Shown: positions 24,359-32,408, counted from the first letter of the stretch. The stretch: 32,408 bases of DNA from Candidatus Yanofskybacteria bacterium RIFCSPHIGHO2_01_FULL_44_17 (GCA_001794195.1 MGJI01000022.1:3564-35971); one strand, 5' to 3'. The notes: a model not told the origin generated them from the sequence alone. Program-made: numbers and translations.

Positions 24359-25720
24359 TTACTTATTACACCTTAATTCTTCTTCGGCCTTTTTAATTAA
24401 TTCGTTGGATTCAGTTATAAGTTGTATGCCTTCGCTCCGTCTACTGTTAACAAGATAGTATAAGCCCAAATTATAATTAGCATTTATGCTTTTTGGAGAA
24501 TCTTTGGCCATGCTAGTAACTAATACTTCCTCGTTTAACCAAATGCGATTACGCTTTACGATCGTTGTTCCATAAATCAATAATAGTGCCGCTAACAAAA
24601 TATAAATTAATGGCCTGTATCTTTTTGATAATAAATAATTAATCCCAAAAGCTACTATAATAACAAGCCCAGCTGATGCGGCGTAAACCAGTCGATCGGC
24701 CATAATTGTCCCGATCGGGAAAATTAAGTTTGAAATCGGAAAATATACTGCCACAAAAAAGGCTGCGCCAAATGCCAGCGGTCCTCCACAGCTTTTGCGT
24801 CTAAAAATTAGGCAAATCATGGCTAATATTAACATCAAGCCCACCAACATCACCAAATCTAATGGGGAAGTAATGGGTACTGTCTGGGCATAGGCGTAAT
24901 CGGCCGATAAGTGAAGTGGAAAAAATATTTTCCATATATACACTGCCGCCAACTTAAGCGAAGTAAGTATTCGAGTTGACTGACAAACCGTGATAAGGGG
25001 GTTAGCAATGAGTCCGTTATCATTGGCCAGAAAGTTATTGCCCAGAGCAGCCCACCTTAAAACTATGTAGGCGACTCCGGAAACCATGAAAGGAACTATT
25101 TTTTTAAACCAACTCGCAAAATTATATTTTTCCGTAGCGAATAGCCAAAAGATAATAAACGGGAATATTCCTATCGCAACCTCTTTAGATAAAACCGCCA
25201 AAAGGAAAGCAAGCCCGGAAAGCCAATACTTTTTCAAATAAAAAGCCAATAAGATTAGCAGGCCAAAGAAAAGGGCTAACAAATCAGAACGGCCAGAGAT
25301 GTAAGTTACTGCCTCGACATGAATTGGCAAAAACAAAAACAAGCCATATGAAATATAAGCCAGCCGCCTAGATTTAAAAACTCGGATTACGAGAATAAAC
25401 AAAAGCCAGGTATTTAGGGAGTGGATCAATATATTTACAACGTGAAACAGGGTCGGCTTATCGCTTACGGCAAGATTGAGAACATAAGATATCTGGGTCA
25501 GCGGTCGATATAGCCCGGTAGTAGATTGCCACAGATAATACGGTCTTAAAAATTCCATGGGTATGGTCCCCATGCTTCTCTCCTGTGGGCTTGGGAAAAT
25601 TGCCCGACCATCATCCAATATAAAACTTCCTCCGATGCCGTTGCCGAATAATAAAAAAGTTAGGGCAACGGTAGCTAAAAGAGTGGGTATTTCAAACTTT
25701 TTTAGTTTTGCTGACCACAT
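24359..25720 (-). CDS. Multi-TM GT-C glycosyltransferase, TMTC/O-mannosyltransferase-like, with TPR-like C-terminus
   Basis: FILDDGRAIF; TGLYRPLTQISYVLN; HVVNILIHSLNTWLLF; PIHVEAVTYISGRSDLLALFF; LSKEVAIGIFPF; C-term SINANYNLGLYYLVNSRRSEGIQ. Confidence 0.78.
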   Translation of the reverse strand: MWSAKLKKFEIPTLLATVALTFLLFGNGIGGSFILDDGRAIFPSPQERSMGTIPMEFLRPYYLWQSTTGLYRPLTQISYVLNLAVSDKPTLFHVVNILIHSLNTWLLFILVIRVFKSRRLAYISYGLFLFLPIHVEAVTYISGRSDLLALFFGLLILLAFYLKKYWLSGLAFLLAVLSKEVAIGIFPFIIFWLFATEKYNFASWFKKIVPFMVSGVAYIVLRWAALGNNFLANDNGLIANPLITVCQSTRILTSLKLAAVYIWKIFFPLHLSADYAYAQTVPITSPLDLVMLVGLMLILAMICLIFRRKSCGGPLAFGAAFFVAVYFPISNLIFPIGTIMADRLVYAASAGLVIIVAFGINYLLSKRYRPLIYILLAALLLIYGTTIVKRNRIWLNEEVLVTSMAKDSPKSINANYNLGLYYLVNSRRSEGIQLITESNELIKKAEEELRCNK

Positions 25721-25752
25721 AAACTTATTGCCCGAACAACTGTCTTTCGTTA

Positions 25753-27207
25753 TTATTCTGGCAGTTTCTCCCTCGAAACCCTGGGCTTCTGCTTATCCAA
25801 CCACTCCTTTATGAAAAGCGTGGCGCGGACGTCGTCTTCGTTGTATTTGACGATTTTGTTCATGATTTTTTGATCGCCGGTTTTGAGCCAGTCGTTATAC
25901 CAAACAACAGACTCGGCTCCGCCGGCGTCCTCCGCCTCCCACTTGAATCCAAGATATTTAGCCACATCTTTGAGACTGTAGAAATATATGGGCAAAACCG
26001 CAGCCTCAATGAATTTCCAATGCAAATCAATGGTATTATTCTTGAACTTATCGTCAAGTGCTATCGAAATGCCGTATTTGTTGCCCAGCCGCCTGAAAAC
26101 CTCTCTTTCATAATATGAGTAGTGATAAATTACAAAATTTTCCAAAGACTCAAGGAAATCCAAAAACTCCCGCCAAACCCTGGCTTCATCTTCTTTATCT
26201 TTGGCCCAAAAATACTTATATTCCGCTTCTTTCCCCGGCTTCTTAATAATCATCCCCAGTAAGTAATCAATGCCATCGGTAGGATCAGACTCAATATCAA
26301 AATATATTTCATTCTTAACTTCAGGAAATTCGCTTTTCTTGAGAATCCTCGGCTCATTAGAAATCAAAACTTGCGCCTGATTATAAAAACGTAAAATCTT
26401 ATCAAACGGCCAATCCTCAAGTCGGTAGCGCAGATTATCAAGATCGGCAGACGCAAGATCCTTAACCGTATGAATGCCCAGATCGTAAAATCTACGCTGA
26501 TCATTCTGGCTCAGTTTATAGACGAGCGAAATATCATCACATTCTTTAGCCTCTTCGGTACAAAGCGAATACCACGGGGACTGCTTGCAGCCGCTCTTGA
26601 GAAACGGGGGCGGCTTTTCGCCAGCCAACACCTGTTCAATCCTATCTTTTGTAAGATGGAAATAGTCAAGAAAGTCATCCACCATAAAAGATCTTTCCTC
26701 GCCATCGGAATTGATTATATAAGCATCTCGCGGCAAAACGCCCTGTAACCGTTCAAGAATTAAACTATAAAAAACTAACTGAAACTTATATTCATCCCTT
26801 ATTTCTTTACCAGTTTTTATGTCGTAGACAACGTAGTAGTGATCGCCGAAGTTAGACTTCATTCCCTTCTCAACCGGTCTTGCCTCAAGCAGGTCGGGAA
26901 TACCAACCCAATTTTGGTCCATTAAAACGCCATGATAGATATTCTTGCCCTGTTTCATCATTTCCATCGTTGTCAGGAAGGCTTCATCGAGATCGCGCAT
27001 AAGTTCCGGCTTAATCTCCTCAAACTTGCGGCCCTTGATCATTTCACGCTCATGCTTGAGTCCACCCTTATGTATCATCTGGATCAACGGCGGTATCTCG
27101 CCCTTCTTTGTCTGGTCGCCATAGATGTCATACCAAATCCAATGTGGACACTGGAAAAATTTATAAAAATGCTCCCCTGTTAATTTTGGTTTTTTATTTT
27201 CTGGCAT
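25753..27207 (-). CDS. TM0106-type RecB-like nuclease with C-terminal RNase H-like domain
   Basis: YYVVYDIKTGKEIRDEYKFQLVFYSLIL (PD-(D/E)XK and QxxxY); NEIYFDIESDPTDGIDYLLGMII; VIYHYSYYEREVFRRLG; KYNEDDVRAT. Confidence 0.85.
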   Translation of the reverse strand: MPENKKPKLTGEHFYKFFQCPHWIWYDIYGDQTKKGEIPPLIQMIHKGGLKHEREMIKGRKFEEIKPELMRDLDEAFLTTMEMMKQGKNIYHGVLMDQNWVGIPDLLEARPVEKGMKSNFGDHYYVVYDIKTGKEIRDEYKFQLVFYSLILERLQGVLPRDAYIINSDGEERSFMVDDFLDYFHLTKDRIEQVLAGEKPPPFLKSGCKQSPWYSLCTEEAKECDDISLVYKLSQNDQRRFYDLGIHTVKDLASADLDNLRYRLEDWPFDKILRFYNQAQVLISNEPRILKKSEFPEVKNEIYFDIESDPTDGIDYLLGMIIKKPGKEAEYKYFWAKDKEDEARVWREFLDFLESLENFVIYHYSYYEREVFRRLGNKYGISIALDDKFKNNTIDLHWKFIEAAVLPIYFYSLKDVAKYLGFKWEAEDAGGAESVVWYNDWLKTGDQKIMNKIVKYNEDDVRATLFIKEWLDKQKPRVSREKLPE

Positions 27208-27270
27208 AAGCAATAGTTGATATGACCTCAGTATATAATTAATTCTGCCGAAAAGCTAATAACTAATTTT

Positions 27271-27306
27271 TGTCGCTCCTAGATACGATCGTATTTAAAA
27301 GCGACA
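27271..27306. repeat. Imperfect palindrome 3' of the Cas2/PaaX-like gene
   Basis: TGTCGCTCCTAGATACGATCGTATTTAAAAGCGACA; shares ATACGATCGTAT core and GTCG/CGAC ends with 27837-27878. Confidence 0.9.
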
Positions 27307-27825
27307 TTAGCTAAAATATCTTTTGACAGCTGCCTCTCTCCCGCCCAAAGACTCCGCGACAACAACACAGACGTACTTACTAATCGCCAATAACCTTACC
27401 AACTCTTCAATGTCTTTCTCACAGGCATAACAAGTTACATAAACACTCTTTTGCAGTTGGTAGCATTCCCACTCATTCAGTTTGCTGCGAAGTAAGTCTC
27501 TGGCAGCCCTCTTTTCTTCCGGAATATCAAAAATAATTACGCGCCACCGACCGTCACGTTTTTTATTTTCTATTTTAAGTTCCTCCAGTTTGGCAAAATT
27601 GATATATTTATATCCCTTCTCCGTAATAACTGCTTCGACCCCATTTGAATACTTGATAAAACCACGTCGCTTTAGTGCGTAAAGTTTGCGACTAAGAACA
27701 GTTTTATTCGGAAAAAGTTTAGATCTTATTAGGTTTTGCTTAAATGTACTTTTAGGCAAACCACCATAAAGTCGGCGTTCAATGGCATCAAGAATACCGT
27801 AATTTGGATATTTGCTGTACCTCAT
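27307..27825 (-). CDS. HTH protein with Cas2/PaaX C-terminal-like ferredoxin-fold domain
   Basis: N-term winged-helix-like (TVLSRKLYALKRRGFIKYSNGVEAVITEKGYKYI); C-term GRWRVIIFDIPEEKRAARDLLRSKLNEWECYQLQKSVYVTCYACEKDIEELVRLL, Cas2-like pattern. Confidence 0.8.
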   Translation of the reverse strand: MRYSKYPNYGILDAIERRLYGGLPKSTFKQNLIRSKLFPNKTVLSRKLYALKRRGFIKYSNGVEAVITEKGYKYINFAKLEELKIENKKRDGRWRVIIFDIPEEKRAARDLLRSKLNEWECYQLQKSVYVTCYACEKDIEELVRLLAISKYVCVVVAESLGGREAAVKRYFS

Positions 27826-27836
27826 TAAATCTCACG

Positions 27837-27878
27837 ATTTGTCGTCTTTAAATACGATCGTATTTAAAGACGACAAAT
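27837..27878. promoter_or_regulatory. Perfect 42-nt palindrome 5' of the Cas2/PaaX-like gene (candidate operator)
   Basis: ATTTGTCGTCTTTAAATACGATCGTATTTAAAGACGACAAAT is its own reverse complement. Confidence 0.9.
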
Positions 27879-27913
27879 AATTTAAATTATCCCACACCGC
27901 CTAACCCAAATCG

Positions 27914-28612
27914 TCACTCATTACGATGGCTGGCCCAAGCACAATGCTGGCACTCTGCGCCTGACTGTGGTGGGGTATCTGAACGGGCTAATTGAACGGC
28001 ATTGGCAAATAGATCGTGAATATAAGTCGGGTCGGTTGTTACCTCGCGAATTATACCTCGAAATGGCAAACGACCCCTAAAACCATCGGTTTTATCTACC
28101 TGATAAAAAACAAAAAAGGCCTTGCCTGCAATTTTATAACCGGACTTATCCAGTATGTGAGTATAGGTATCCATCTGCATTTGATAATCATCATAAACTG
28201 AAATTTCTTTGGCACCAGATGACTTATAATCAATCACCGCAAGCGAGCCATCATTGAACTCCAGCATATCATCAACCGCACCGAACAATGTCGCGTCGAG
28301 TTCTTCGTCGTGATATTTAAGGCCTTCGAAATTATTGCGCCATTTCTGAAGTTGGACGTGATCAGGATAAAGATGCGCCTCAGACATGCCATCGTGATCA
28401 ACTAAGACAGGATGCATCTCTCCCCTTTCACGGTACCCATCAAACTCCGCCTTCAGCAATTGGTCTACTGCGATTGATAATGTATAAGGATAGCCCTGGG
28501 GACGGCCAATACCTTGGTGCTTATACATCCAAAAACAACGAGGGCATTCCTTCATAAGCTGAATATTCGCGCGCGATATTTTTAACGGTTTTGAGGTACG
28601 TACTATTGACAT
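27914..28612 (-). CDS. Cas4/RecB-like PD-(D/E)XK nuclease
   Basis: CPRCFWMYK; ATLFGAVDDMLEFNDGSLAVIDYKSSG; YDDYQMQMDTYTHIL; C-terminal CQHCAWA cysteines. Confidence 0.82.
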   Translation of the reverse strand: MSIVRTSKPLKISRANIQLMKECPRCFWMYKHQGIGRPQGYPYTLSIAVDQLLKAEFDGYRERGEMHPVLVDHDGMSEAHLYPDHVQLQKWRNNFEGLKYHDEELDATLFGAVDDMLEFNDGSLAVIDYKSSGAKEISVYDDYQMQMDTYTHILDKSGYKIAGKAFFVFYQVDKTDGFRGRLPFRGIIREVTTDPTYIHDLFANAVQLARSDTPPQSGAECQHCAWASHRNE

Positions 28613-28634
28613 TGGTTATATAATTTGCTATAAT
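28606..28634 (+). promoter_or_regulatory. Perfect-consensus sigma-70 type promoter
   Basis: TTGACA (28606-28611), 17-nt spacer, TATAAT (28629-28634) on the + strand, divergent from the Cas4-like gene. Confidence 0.65.
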
Positions 28635-28640
28635 TAATAG

Positions 28641-28732
28641 TACGTTGAGAGCAACCATCGGGCTAGCCGAAATGGCCGAAGTGGTTGGGGAGGGCAATCG
28701 AGCAATCGGCACCCCTCCGCCTCAGCGTTTTT
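28641..28732 (+). ncRNA. Putative small RNA with tRNA-Ser-like D-arm sequence
   Basis: Non-coding interval after the consensus promoter; CAACC/GGTTG and GGAGGG(28689-28694)/CCCTCC(28713-28718) helices; ends in CGCCTCAGCGTTTTT. Confidence 0.4.
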
Positions 28733-28757
28733 ATTTCCTTAAAACTAATTCTATTTT

Positions 28758-29435
28758 CTATTTACTAATTTCTATTTTATTTACTGCATCCCCTTGTTTA
28801 ATTTTCAACACCACATCCATACCCTTCACCACCTTGCCGAAAACCGTGTGCTTGCCGTAGAGATGCTGCTGCGGCTTGGTGGTAACAATGAAGAACTGGC
28901 TGCCGTTGGTATTCGGTCCAGCATTGGCCATGGCTATATAGCCCGGATCCACCGGTAGCGACTTGAGGGAACTACTGTACTTGTAACCCTGCGCTTCATA
29001 TTGGGCGATGAGTTCGTCTGTGGCACCAAGTGATTTTAAATTAATCTCATCTTCAAACTGATAACCGGGTCCGCCAGTACCTACGCGAGGATCGTCGGTT
29101 TTAGATAATGGGTCACCGCCCTGGATCATGAAATCATCAATAACTCGATGAAATTTAGTTCCATCATAAAAACCAGCCTCAGCCAGCTTAACAAAGTTAG
29201 CTACGGTCTTAGGGGCAACCTCTGAATAAAGCTCCAGTTCAATATCACCGCGAGCAGTTTCCATCGTGACCTTAACTATATCCGGCATAGTTTCTTGAGA
29301 ATTAACGGTGGCCACAGGAGTCGGAGATGATTCAGGAGTTTTATCTAAAGCAGAATTATTTCTCTGCTGAAAATAAAAATAACCGCCGAAACCTATAACC
29401 AACGCAATAAAAGTTAGAATTAAAATCTTAAGCAT
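28758..29435 (-). CDS. Cyclophilin-type peptidyl-prolyl cis-trans isomerase, membrane-anchored
   Basis: [73 protein letters not shown]. Confidence 0.95.
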   Translation of the reverse strand: MLKILILTFIALVIGFGGYFYFQQRNNSALDKTPESSPTPVATVNSQETMPDIVKVTMETARGDIELELYSEVAPKTVANFVKLAEAGFYDGTKFHRVIDDFMIQGGDPLSKTDDPRVGTGGPGYQFEDEINLKSLGATDELIAQYEAQGYKYSSSLKSLPVDPGYIAMANAGPNTNGSQFFIVTTKPQQHLYGKHTVFGKVVKGMDVVLKIKQGDAVNKIEISK

Positions 29436-29439
29436 AAAA

Positions 29440-29814
29440 CTACTCTAGCAAATTATCTAGTTCTTGCAAAACATCATCGGGTATTTGAATCGGCCTACCT
29501 GCCGGGCTGATCCCAGGATAACGCCAAGCAGAAATTATTCTTACTGCCGGGATCTGGAATTTAGAATTTATGGTTTGGCTGCGTAAATTTTGATCTATCT
29601 GCTGATACATAACCCAGACCTCCTGGGGTTTTTTCTTATTGCTGGTCGGCTGCATAACGGCAACTGTTCTCTCGGCCACGCCGTCTTCTTTACGCTTGGG
29701 AAACCTGACTATTCTTTTAATCAAGCCCTCCGATATTCCATAATAAACCATCTTGCCTTTCACGTGATTAGTCCAGCGATACTTGTCATCATTTTTAGGA
29801 GGCTTGAACTGCAT
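29440..29814 (-). CDS. Hypothetical protein, possibly DUF4258-like
   Basis: 124-aa ORF overlapping the upstream NDT-NUDIX gene by 20 nt; [23 protein letters not shown] pattern. Confidence 0.6.
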   Translation of the reverse strand: MQFKPPKNDDKYRWTNHVKGKMVYYGISEGLIKRIVRFPKRKEDGVAERTVAVMQPTSNKKKPQEVWVMYQQIDQNLRSQTINSKFQIPAVRIISAWRYPGISPAGRPIQIPDDVLQELDNLLE

Positions 29815-30733
29815 GTTTGTTTTTTAGATAAAGCTCCAATGTGTGTCTAGCGTTTGGCTCTATGTCTAGGTCGCGCAAGGCTGCATCAGCCGGCATCCAG
29901 TCATAGCCTTCGGCTTCATCGTTTAGCTTGGCCCTCTTGCTACCGACACGAACAATTTTATCAACAAAAATATGATTGGTGCCGGATATATAGTAGCCGG
30001 ATTTTTTTATTTGATCAAAAGTACAAATATGGTCGCCCACCCTGGCGGCCAAACCAGTCTCTTCTTTTATCTCTCTGAGCAGGGCATGATCAAGACGTTC
30101 GTTGCGCCTTAACTTACCACCAATTATTGAATATCGCCCGCCCCACTTGTGGGTTTTTACAAGTAAAACCTGTTTCTCATGACCGCGCCTGGGAACATAT
30201 TCTATAATCCCGCCCACGGCAATAACCGAGCCCGGAACCATCAGGCTTTCCCACAGCCGGTGTATGGCTGACTCGCTGCGCTTAACCTGCGGCAATGGCA
30301 AGCACCCTTTAGCCTTAATAAACTCAATTAGAAGTTCAGGTTTCCATATAGAATTTTGGTGAACGTATGCCGGATGGTCTTGCGGTTTCTCCATAAAGAA
30401 GCATCTCGTATTTGAAATTTGAGCAATACCCAGTTCGTAAGAGACGCTTCTGCCAATGTAGCCTTCCGGATTAACAAAATAGCTAAAGCCATTTTCGCCA
30501 AGACGCTTGAGATTTCTCAAATACAAAAGCTCAATCATCCTCGGATCTTTTTCGGTGTCGCTTTCCAACATAGCAAACCCTCCATTACTGTTGGTTATAT
30601 CGGAAAACTCAGGCGCTATAACCTCAATTCCGGCAGCACTAAAAAGCCTGTGTGTTTTCTTTATTTCTTCAAAGTGTTTGCCAAAACTTCCATGCAAAAC
30701 ACATCTGAATTTTGGGTTTAATTCGGTACGCAT
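29795..30733 (-). CDS. Nucleoside 2-deoxyribosyltransferase-like domain fused to NUDIX hydrolase
   Basis: N-term RCVLHGSFGKHFEEI...SYFVNPEGYIGRSVSYELGIAQ; C-term GGKLRRNERLDHALLREIKEETGL (Nudix box). Confidence 0.82.
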   Translation of the reverse strand: MRTELNPKFRCVLHGSFGKHFEEIKKTHRLFSAAGIEVIAPEFSDITNSNGGFAMLESDTEKDPRMIELLYLRNLKRLGENGFSYFVNPEGYIGRSVSYELGIAQISNTRCFFMEKPQDHPAYVHQNSIWKPELLIEFIKAKGCLPLPQVKRSESAIHRLWESLMVPGSVIAVGGIIEYVPRRGHEKQVLLVKTHKWGGRYSIIGGKLRRNERLDHALLREIKEETGLAARVGDHICTFDQIKKSGYYISGTNHIFVDKIVRVGSKRAKLNDEAEGYDWMPADAALRDLDIEPNARHTLELYLKNKHAVQAS

Positions 30734-30737
30734 ATGG

Positions 30738-31295
30738 CTACCCGAGAGAATACACTATTCTGCCGTTTTCGAAAACATGGAAGGAGTTGGTCTCTTCGGA
30801 AACCGTAAAAACGGTCGTGTCTTTAAAAACATGCGAAGATGTGATGGCAAAAAGGTGTCGAGAATGAACCTTCTGTGAAAAACCGAATTGTTCAGACAGA
30901 TCAGCGAATTTGCCGGGGTTAACCCGTTCTGCCACAGATCGCGGCCTTAAGCCCTCCAGGATTACACCAGAGTGCACCACTTCACCATTGCCATCTATTA
31001 ATATCGCGCCGTCGAAGCCAACCGTGGACTCAACCTCGCGGTACCAATCGGCGTGGTTTTCGATATCGGCGACATTGATATGATGCTTAACAAAAATATC
31101 CTGAGTGCTGTCAGAAATATCGGTATAATCCTGCCATTGATCATGCCAACCCAGCACAATAAAAAGACCAAAGTTTTTCTGATTTTTCATCAAATTTAAA
31201 ACCAACTCAGCGGTTTTCATTTTCAAAGAAATTGGCAAATTAACCGCCGACTTCTTAAAAATTTCTATTAATTCAAAAATTGCTTTTTCCGTCAT
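30738..31295 (-). CDS. DisA_N / diadenylate cyclase (DAC)-like protein, divergent active site
   Basis: FDGAILIDGNGEVVHSGVILEGL...SRHLFAITSSHVFKDTTVFTVSEETNSFHVFENGRIVYS matches the DGA...(T/S)RHR...VSEETG...xNG layout of DAC domains. Confidence 0.75.
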   Translation of the reverse strand: MTEKAIFELIEIFKKSAVNLPISLKMKTAELVLNLMKNQKNFGLFIVLGWHDQWQDYTDISDSTQDIFVKHHINVADIENHADWYREVESTVGFDGAILIDGNGEVVHSGVILEGLRPRSVAERVNPGKFADLSEQFGFSQKVHSRHLFAITSSHVFKDTTVFTVSEETNSFHVFENGRIVYSLG

Positions 31296-31747
31296 TACCT
31301 TTTAGAACGACCAGAAACCAACCAAGAGCTGGATTGGATTTTACCTCCATGGCCGACGTTGAATACCATTTTGCATCTTAGGCCGTTACAAACGGCAACT
31401 TCTGGAATATTATCGGCAGTACGGTCTCCGCCGTTGGCAAAAATACTAGGTTTAAGTTTTTTTAGCTCAGCGCAAACACTCATATCGTCGCTGTTCGGAC
31501 CATGGCCGGTAATGATAACGTGGTCAACCACCGCCAGTCCCGCTATCACTTCTTTGCGCTCGTCTTCACGCATAAAAACATAGCCCTTTTTCTTTTTGAG
31601 CCAGTTGTCATTATTGAGAATTACTACCAGCTTATCGCCCAATTTCTTAGCCTCCTTAAAAAGCCTGACGTGACCAGCATGAAGCGGATCCATTCCGCCT
31701 GATACCGCTACGACGATTTCCTTTTTCTTTTTTATTCGTTTTTTCAT
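31295..31747 (-). CDS. Cytidylyltransferase-like nucleotidyltransferase (HxGH superfamily; RfaE/TagD-like)
   Basis: VVAVSGGMDPLHAGHVRLFKEAKKLGDKLVVILNNDNW; FANGGDRT. Confidence 0.85.
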   Translation of the reverse strand: MKKRIKKKKEIVVAVSGGMDPLHAGHVRLFKEAKKLGDKLVVILNNDNWLKKKKGYVFMREDERKEVIAGLAVVDHVIITGHGPNSDDMSVCAELKKLKPSIFANGGDRTADNIPEVAVCNGLRCKMVFNVGHGGKIQSSSWLVSGRSKR

Positions 31748-31831
31748 TTACTTCTCTAATTCTAGCGCAATTAGACCGCACTTTCTAATTTTTTCCTTAT
31801 AGCCAGGGAAGGTATGGCAGAGCTTGCGCAG

Positions 31832-32098
31832 TTAGCTTTCTGATTTTACGTTTGGATTGATTTCTTTAACTTTGTACTTTTTTAGTAATGCCTCTATAGT
31901 TTTAAAGATTTTCGCCTTAGCTATGAGCTTAGTAAACTTGTTTTTACTGCAAACTAATATGACGAGATCTCCAGCCTTAATGTTTCGGTATTTAGCCGTT
32001 GCCGCCCGAGTCTCTACTTTCTTTTTGCCACCGCGAATGGCATCAAAAATATCCCGATTTACCGCCTTGAATCTTAATGTATATAATTTATTTTTCAT
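31832..32098 (-). CDS. Small ASCH-like domain protein
   Basis: YTLRFKAVNRDIFDAIRGGKKKVETRAATAKYRNIKAGDLVILVCSKNKF. Confidence 0.65.
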   Translation of the reverse strand: MKNKLYTLRFKAVNRDIFDAIRGGKKKVETRAATAKYRNIKAGDLVILVCSKNKFTKLIAKAKIFKTIEALLKKYKVKEINPNVKSES

Positions 32099-32101
32099 AT
32101 C

Positions 32102-32308
32102 TTAACGCTGCTTTTTGTTTTTCTTTAAAAGTTTAAAAATAGCTCCTAGTACTATCATCAGCATGCCCAGACCTGCCGCGATTCCGAAAAGGTTAGCAAT
32201 ATTGCGTAACTCTCCGAACGTAATAACTGACGGTATCACAGCCACAAACCAGCCGATCCCACCGACCATAAAAATTATTACACCCCATAAAAGAATTTTA
32301 TTTCCCAT
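32102..32308 (-). CDS. Hypothetical two-TM protein
   Basis: 68-aa ORF, two hydrophobic helices, basic C-terminus. Confidence 0.55.
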   Translation of the reverse strand: MGNKILLWGVIIFMVGGIGWFVAVIPSVITFGELRNIANLFGIAAGLGMLMIVLGAIFKLLKKNKKQR

Positions 32309-32350
32309 GGCATTTTTACTTTTTATTCACTATCCCGCACAGACCTTCCT

Positions 32351-32407
32351 TTATTTTTCAGCCATAGCTTCTTGAAGAATGGCATTGTCAGTGTTGATAG
32401 CATAAAT
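32351..32407 (-). CDS. C-terminal end of an unidentified CDS entering from the right edge
   Basis: Open minus frame ...IYAINTDNAILQEAMAEK-stop. Confidence 0.35.
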   Translation of the reverse strand: MYAINTDNAILQEAMAEK

Positions 32408-32408
32408 G

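Noticed and set aside
27307-27825. Bona fide CRISPR Cas2
   Set aside because: N-terminal HTH fusion, no cas1 or array; better described as Cas2/PaaX-like.
28655-28732. Functional tRNA-Ser
   Set aside because: Only the D-arm-like segment matches; no T arm, acceptor complement or convincing anticodon arm could be drawn.

Overview
The 32.4 kb window looks like Candidate Phyla Radiation (Patescibacteria/Parcubacteria-like) chromosome. This placement is inferred from gene content and was not tested. Nearly all genes lie on the minus strand. Housekeeping content: a Mur ligase, FemAB-like transferase, RuvA, UvrB (+), S20 (+), FtsW/RodA, MraY, a D,D-carboxypeptidase, AspRS, SecD/SecF, a VirD4/HerA-like ATPase, cyclophilin, and tRNA-Lys(UUU). 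Most interesting signals: (1) a ~210-nt interspersed element present twice (699-917 and 10829-11037). Both copies fold into the same long multi-helix structure with at least six compensatory base-pair changes, and both sit just upstream of minus-strand genes, so this is a strong candidate for an undescribed structured RNA. (2) A compact operon (29440-31747) with a nucleotidyltransferase, a divergent DisA_N/diadenylate-cyclase-like protein and a deoxyribosyltransferase-like + NUDIX fusion. The same two domains occur as separate neighbouring genes at 15470-16933. (3) A Cas2/PaaX-like HTH gene bracketed by two related palindromes (one a perfect 42-mer), between a Cas4-like nuclease and a TM0106-type RecB-like nuclease, with no CRISPR array. 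(4) A presenilin-type GxGD intramembrane protease at the left edge. (5) A broken tRNA-Lys copy whose halves flank an intact tRNA-Lys. (6) Several unrelated arrays that all have a 7-bp period, some read in frame inside genes.
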